This document shows positions 58,601-64,000 of a stretch of 64,000 nt of DNA, piece after piece. This stretch comes from Ciona intestinalis (taxonomy: Eukaryota > Chordata > Ascidiacea > Phlebobranchia > Cionidae): positions 3,952,965 to 4,016,964 of the forward strand of contig NC_020177.2 of assembly GCF_000224145.3 (NCBI RefSeq). Reading direction: 5' to 3'. Every line of letters starts with the position of its first letter. Position 1 is the stretch's first letter. The notes under the pieces are model-generated. The model was not told where the DNA came from and ran no database searches. It worked only from the letters and a program-made list of their open reading frames with translations. The translations under genes and the position numbers were made by a program.

Positions 58601-61600
58601 CAATACAGAGTAGTTGATTATCAGTTGTATCTGTTTTAAACTATCCACAAACAGAAAACTTGGTACTCTGTCTTCAATAGGGTAACCCTGTAGTTGAAAC
58701 ACATGCTTAGAAATTGATTTGAGAAACGGTAGAATGTTGGTAGGCTTAAAGCGCTTCGGTTTTATCAAACAAAATTGTTTTGGTTACCAAAAGTAAAAAG
58801 CAGAGTTGTGTTTTGTGAATGTAAGAAAACCAAACTTATGTAAAAATATGACCACAACTGACTTTAAATGCTTAATAAAGCTATGCTTGTTCATACACCC
58901 ACCCACCCACCTCATAAGACTTGGGTGTTATGGCACTTGGCAACCCAGATTTTAAAACATTTGTGTTTGATGAAGCTTGAGTGAGCTGGGCTGAGCCTTT
59001 CTTGCTGCTACTACCCCCAGTGTTGGCTCCAGCGCCAGCATTAAGTGCTGCTGGTTTGAGTTCAGTCACAGTGTGGTTGTATGTGTATGTTGATGTCTTG
59101 TGGAAGATTGTTAGATCTCTGGATGTAATTGAAGCTGGTTTTAAATGTGATGTGGGCATAAAAGGCTGGGGCCAAATCTGGCCAAAATTCAAGGTCTTTG
59201 ACTAGGACCTCACCAACATGAAATAGAAAATGATATGAAAAATATTTTTCTGTAGTTAGTAGCAAAAAAGAATGACATTCCTATGGATATTGTTAAGTTT
59301 AAAGCATCGCACATTATTATCATTTTTATTCTTGTGCAACAAGAAAATATTGGAAATAACAATACATGTGTTTAATTATTACTCTATGTCTTCACAAGCA
59401 TTTCTGTAATTTCATGGCCATTACTAAGGTTGGTTGTACTGTTTCATCAACAAGTTAGAACAATCACCCACTTAAAGCATTGACAAAAGTCGTAGAAATG
59501 AATCCAAGTACTTTGTTCTGCTACAGGCTTCGCTGGTTGGTCAGTAGATTCATTACCCTGAGATGTAAAAGGAACTATAATAAGACAGATATTGAACACT
59601 GGAAGTATGTTGCTCCAATACAATATTTATTATGGCAATGTCTATCTTTTATACTTTGACTAGAGACATGAGAAATGGAGTTATGAAGTATCTGCAGAAC
59701 TATCAAGACAACCAGAAGTCTACTCAGCTGCAGAACTTAATTTTCTTCTTACAAGAAGAAAATATAGATAATTTCCCAACCCACGGTATTCAACCAATAG
59801 TATATTTCCTAATGCACATCGCAAAACCATTCTTACCTCAGACATTTGATCTTCTGCATTGCCTTCAACATTTTCCGGTGAATTTACGTTTGATTTATTC
59901 TCTGTACCATCTGTACAAACATATATAACTATGGTTTTAATAGTGGATTGAAAAATAGCTTAGAATTAAAACACAATACAGTTTAGAATTAAAACACAAT
60001 GATCTTAATTGCGTATGTGCACTTGCTTTATAAATTCATGCCCACTTAGGGTTTCTAATATATTAGTTCGTCGAAATATTGACAAAAACCTTACCTTCTC
60101 TTGGAGAAGCAGATTCTGACTCACCATTGTGCATGGAGTTTTGAGAAAACCTTGGTAATAGAATAGATTGTAAAACTGCACCATTACTTATTCTATTGAC
60201 AGTTATTTCGACACTTTTTCTCACCTTATATTTTTGCCTCTTTCATTGATCTCTGTGAGTGGGGAAGACACTCTTGAATGTGGACGAGATGTTGTAGTAT
60301 CTACTGGTAAAGGACGGATAGTGTGGCCTAAGAGTGCTGTAGATATGTTGAGCCACATTTCTGGATCCGGGGCTTTTTCCTTTGCTACAAAACAGAAGGC
60401 GACAGTTTTTACACTGTATTGGGATAATTAAACGAAGCCCAACCAAACACAACAGATTAAAAAAAAACGACAAACACAGATAAGTTATAGTGTTTACACT
60501 GTATACGGATAATTGACCAACAGTTCACTAAAATAGCTTGCTGTAGGACCCCACTTATATAGAACAGAATACATATTTAAATTTGTCAACATTTAGCGTC
60601 ACAGTATGCATTGTGATACTTCTTCTTCAAGGTTTAAGTTAAACGAAATAGTTTCCATTTCAAATTCTCCTAATCCTCTTACGTTTTGGTTGGTCATGTG
60701 GCGTCACAAATGTTTTCTTTGGTCGGATAAGTTTCCACTTTGGGATGGGAACTTCAGGTGGTGTCGCTACTAATGGACAAGATCGACTTTGTTTTACATA
60801 CACTGAGTGGGAATGAAGATACGACAAACCAACTTTTCTCAGTTTTTGGCTTATGTCCGCCTGTAAGAATATATTTTAATCTTAGATATTAGCAGTGGGC
60901 ACGAATATCTTACTGGTTTGGTGTATTTGTGTATATGAAGAAATCTTATACTTGAAAGTGAGCATGAGGTGTAAGGATACATCGTAGGTGTATTATGTAT
61001 AAGAATGCAACAATGTTATAACCCCTCAGTGAGCATAAGGTGTAGGAATACACCATGTATATCAAGACACACAAAAACTCCACAATGAGCATTTTCGGGT
61101 ATAAATACACCATGTGTGTCTGGTATATACGGCACTTGACTACAAACCACAGAATATTCCATAAACACCAATTCACACTAACCATCTGTCGTAGCTCAGT
61201 AAGTGAGGTGGGTGAATCACATGAAGAGTTAAACGAAGCAAACACAACCATCTCTGGGGTTTTAGCAACAGATGGATCATCTTCCATGGCAGATTTGGCT
61301 GAAATGTAATGCAATAGTATTGGTGTAAATGGTATTTAACAACAACATACAAATATTTTACTTGTTTCTTTGGTATAGCGAGGAAAAATATATATTTACA
61401 TTAATGTACAAGAATGAGAACTTGGAAACGGATAAGCACAGTTAAATATTCGTTTCCATACAAATAGAGTTTAAAATCTTGATAGGCCTTTTCTTACCAG
61501 CAGAATTAGCAGAGATTGGTCTACCAGAATGAGAACCAGATTTGCTTTTTTCCTTGTCATCTCTCTTTTTTCCTTCTCTCGATTTTGAATCTAGTTTGAA

Positions 61601-63899
61601 AAGAAAAAGGTTTTCCTAAATCTGATTCCCATGATATAATAACAATAATAATGACTTTATTCGTCTCTTCGATTACGGTAGCGAAGACTTAGAAATATTT
61701 TAAACGAAAAGACAGGATATAGCGACAAAACAACAGTTGTTGTTGTTGTTGTGTTGCTGTAAAACACGCTTACAGTCAAAAACATATTTACATTTAGTTG
61801 GAAGAAAATAAGCGTGGTCGCTACACCTATATAGAGTGGTGGGCATTATTTAACTCACCTTTGCCACTTCCTTTCTCCTTATGACTTGCACTGTTGGTTG
61901 GTGCAGGCACATTCTCTCTCTTGGAACTTGCAGATGAAGTTTTATTTTCACTGAAAAATACACAAGTTATTCAGTTCGTTCTGTGAGAATATGATACATT
62001 ACAGCCAGTACATGTTTTATCTGTAACGCCTGTTTTCCATTAACTGAGGCAATGAATACACTATATGGTTAAACATAAATTTAGTTACTTACTCTTCTGC
62101 AGGATTGGTTTCTGGCAACGTCCATTGGGGTAAACTCTGCTTTAAAAATTCCCAGATATTTTCTGAAGGACTCTGTCTACAGAAAAAAAAAACACCCTTA
62201 TCACAAACAGCATCTATATGTTTTAAAGGATTTTTATAAACTTTTTACACTACATATCACAACATAAAGCCATCACTTACTTTATAGGAATGACTTCAGG
62301 TATCCAGCCTGTCAGTGCATGTATCACATAGAAATCTCCAATTTCTGAAGCATCATTATTGCAGACATAACTGAAATAAGATTTACTTGTGTTGGAATAT
62401 ATTTGACTGTGATTAAGAGTCAGAACTTGGCAAGATAGCTATGATTTCTCTTCATTATATTTATCCTTGAATATTGTATAAAGGTTTATTACATCAAACC
62501 ATGTTTTATTTTGGACCACACATATCAATCATGTGTTTATTGTCATATGTTTCTCACTTACTCAATAGCAGCAATCTTCACAAGTGCTTTAGTGAGAAGC
62601 AGTGGCCACAGCTCATGGTTGGATGTTGTGATTGGTAGAAGCAGTTGGTCGTTCGCATCAAATGGCATCTGGTCATCAACCACTATCTTCCTCCAATGTC
62701 CCTAAAAATGTTGTGTAATGGTAAATTCCTTTATAAATCATAAATTAAATGGGGCGCACAAATGTCTTATCTCTTTTGCTAACTCTTTTAACCCAGTAAT
62801 GGTCATTCCCAAAACTGACCCTTTGGTTTTTTTAGATAAGGTCTTACATGGAATCTTGTCAGGGAAATGCAATTTAGACCAGAGTTGGCCCAATGCCCAT
62901 CTAGCTAACAAAATGTAGAGAACATATTATATAGTACTATCTTATTACAAATACAAAAATCTCTATACTTATGTGCAAAGAAGACACTTACCATCCAAAA
63001 TAGACGAACCACATACTTCCCATATTGATTATAAAGTGGAATGTGACCTTTGGTTGCTTTACATAGAGAGTAAATATGTTCCCAAGGACTCCACCCTGGA
63101 TCACCATCAACACTGTATACAGAAAACGTGATAACACTAAAATATATACCATGAGATTTTTTTTTAAATGCAAACAATTATGCCAGTGCCAAGATTTGAA
63201 CTAAGTATGCAAGAGTTTTTATATCATTCCTACATTTGGTTTTAGGTTTGTAGCAGTTTACCTTGAATGGTGACTGTCAGGAACATTGTTGTTGTTCATC
63301 TCCCAAAGAGCTGTAACTTGTGTTATGATGGATCGCATCAGCTGCATATTTTAAAGCACTGTTGTTGTTCTACCGTTTTATAACATAGATGGTTTATTGT
63401 GAACTGCATCTAGTGTTGTGAACTTAACCAAATACGTGTACACTCTTTACATGCAGCTGTGTACTTTGAACCCGGTACCTTTGTGTTATAAAAAGTATTG
63501 CACAGCAAGTCTGTATAGTTAATGTGCTAGCCTTGTAACCAGCAGTCTTTCCAAGTGATGATAAATAAGCCACATTCATTCATTTGCAATATGTTACATT
63601 TGGCTTTCCACCAAACTTACAAATGTCATTATTATATTTACCTGGCTATGGCAGATATGTTCATTGTATTGAAGAAGATTAAACTCGGATTCATTTTCAA
63701 CAACAACAGGAATCTTACCCAGCATGAAATCCTAAATATAATTGAAACTATAAAGATGTTTGCAATTATGCATCTTCTTCATACTATTACTATATAATGT
63801 TGTAAAACAATGTCACTTTCTATACTACATTCAAAGTTTCATTAAAAAATGTTCATTGTTTCTAAATTTACCGGTTGAGTAAAAATTGTATCAGGACAC
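51026..63899 (-). CDS. ADGB: Androglobin (ADGB), 3' 36 exons; 5' end outside the window
   Basis: Thirty-six minus-strand exons sum to 4474 nt; the first nucleotide completes a codon begun outside, leaving 1490 residues and a stop (human ADGB is about 1670 aa). ADGB is a chimeric protein with an N-terminal calpain-like domain, a circularly permuted globin interrupted by an IQ motif, and a C-terminal coiled coil; in vertebrates it is tied to ciliated cells and spermatogenesis. Here, in order: calpain-like (visible residues 1-211), low-complexity spacer (212-467), C2-like strands (468-704), globin core (705-802), IQ-like segment (803-878), remaining globin helices and a conserved C-terminal half ending SAGKKK. 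Diagnostic blocks: [91 protein letters not shown]. One intron (55645-55869) has a GC donor; the rest are GT-AG. Convergent with STXBP5. Confidence 0.94.
51198..51203 (+). terminator. First plus-strand AATAAA after STXBP5
   Basis: It lies 290 nt after the STXBP5 stop and just beyond the ADGB terminal exon (51026-51193). If used, the STXBP5 3'UTR runs antisense through that whole exon. Confidence 0.35.
55645..55869 (-). other. GC-AG intron in ADGB
   Basis: The donor reads CAG|GCAAGT on the minus strand and the acceptor CAG|AGAAG. Only this junction keeps WFVVF-R-EVFYV in frame. GC donors are a known minority class and the flanking donor consensus is otherwise strong, as is typical of them. Confidence 0.85.
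55870..57449 (-). other. ADGB: ADGB permuted globin with IQ-like segment
   Basis: Exons: 57282-57449, 56938-57064, 56362-56587, 55870-56004. The first begins [20 protein letters not shown] and contains HNAHMP, whose second His (residue 40 of the exon) fits the proximal F8 His. The position of distal E7, Gln in human ADGB as I recall it, is Val here (residue 8). The next exon gives the G/H helices ([28 protein letters not shown]). The third has the IQ-like [16 protein letters not shown], which lacks a canonical IQ pair. The A/B helices follow as [20 protein letters not shown]. Confidence 0.82.
57756..59557 (-). other. ADGB: ADGB C2-like (calpain domain III-type) region
   Basis: Exons: 59472-59557, 58911-59118, 58534-58687, 58156-58269, 57756-57904. 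Conserved segments are [62 protein letters not shown] and [20 protein letters not shown]. An Ala/Gly/Ser-rich insertion lies between YNHT and PIEDRVPS. These beta-strands resemble the C2-like domain of calpains. Confidence 0.85.
59166..59231 (+). repeat. Dispersed repeat: SINE-tail fragment
   Basis: GGGGCCAAATCTGGCC is followed by GGACCTCACCAACATGAAAT. It lies in an ADGB intron, with its orientation opposite to the gene. Confidence 0.5.
60950..61128 (+). repeat. Minisatellite-type repeat, same family
   Basis: GTGAGCATGAGGTGTAAGGA, GTGAGCATAAGGTGTAGGAA and TGTGTGTCTGGTATA mark successive units within an ADGB intron. Confidence 0.55.
61636..61827 (+). repeat. Dispersed repeat, copy 2 of a third family
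   Basis: Related to 38886-39043, with TTCGTCTCTTCG, ACGAAAAGACAGG, a (GTT)n microsatellite at about 61735-61756 not present in the first copy, and GGAAGAAAATAAG with TGGTCGCTACACC at the end. Confidence 0.6.
62093..63899 (-). other. ADGB: ADGB calpain-like protease domain, seven exons
   Basis: Exons in order of transcription: 63872-63899, 63642-63731, 63262-63341, 62992-63112, 62562-62701, 62281-62370, 62093-62176. The calpain fold shows in [35 protein letters not shown] and [13 protein letters not shown]; the last His is in the position of the calpain catalytic His. I see no QGxLGDCW-type cysteine block, so proteolysis is doubtful, although upstream exons are missing. The 28-nt first exon is a microexon placed by CPDTIFTQP and phase; it is the least certain. 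Confidence 0.88.
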
Positions 63900-64000
63900 C
63901 TGTGTCATGGCTTCTAAAGTTGCTTATTTAAGAATACACAATTGAAATTCATTCACGGTAGCAAACTAAACATGTTCACAAACACATTGAATTTGGGACC

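Larger units (their letters stand above)
59837..61950 (-). other. ADGB: ADGB spacer between calpain-like domain and C2-like region
   Basis: Exons: 61859-61950, 61498-61590, 61183-61298, 60683-60860, 60225-60384, 60095-60150, 59837-59910. Exons 1-2 of this set are Lys/Ser-rich. [26 protein letters not shown] and [13 protein letters not shown] followed by [10 protein letters not shown] are the conserved core. The last three are low-complexity (Asn, Ser, Glu) and identified mainly by splice sites and phase. Confidence 0.82.

Overview
This is a eukaryotic window. Introns are short (mostly 200-500 bp) and AT-rich with GT-AG borders, and the proteins most resemble chordate families. I read it as a tunicate genome, most likely Ciona; that assignment is inference from gene content, compactness and repeat style. 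Two runs of 50 Ns mark assembly gaps. I found no bacterial, CRISPR, phage or toxin feature.

Layout. (1) 1-7308: no gene I can support. It has six perfect TGACGTCA octamers and is either the 5' flank or a large 5' intron of the next gene. (2) 7309-14593, +: 13 exons of an MTSS1 (MIM/ABBA) homologue; the first part of the IMD (I-BAR) domain lies before the window and no C-terminal WH2 motif is visible. (3) 16194-32611, +: a complete afadin (AFDN) gene of 35 coding exons and 1753 aa, with RA-RA-FHA-DIL-PDZ and an actin-binding tail. (4) 34189-50908, +: a complete tomosyn (STXBP5) gene of 27 coding exons, about 1124 aa once a one-base frameshift in exon 11 is allowed for. (5) 63899-51026, -: the last 36 exons (1490 aa) of androglobin (ADGB), with calpain-like domain, permuted globin with an IQ-like segment, and a C-terminal coiled coil; its 5' end is past 64000.

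Exon models were built by hand from splice sites, reading phase and recalled family sequences. Summed exon lengths are in frame for all four genes, with the single exception noted in STXBP5.

AFDN and MTSS1 both act at the actin-membrane cortex. Tomosyn controls SNARE-dependent exocytosis and ADGB is a ciliary/sperm protein; nothing suggests an operon. STXBP5 and ADGB are tail to tail with stop codons 117 bp apart and probably overlapping transcripts. As I recall, ADGB and STXBP5 are also near neighbours on human 6q24, so this looks like an old chordate linkage.

Non-coding content includes a tRNA-like SINE candidate with related tail fragments, a dispersed minisatellite family, two tandem arrays, a MITE-like element, other dispersed repeats, and two striking hairpins in the 4-kb intron of STXBP5. 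I did not find a wholly new biological system; the best leads are the hairpins, the octamer cluster, the ADGB haem-pocket change and the convergent 3' overlap.
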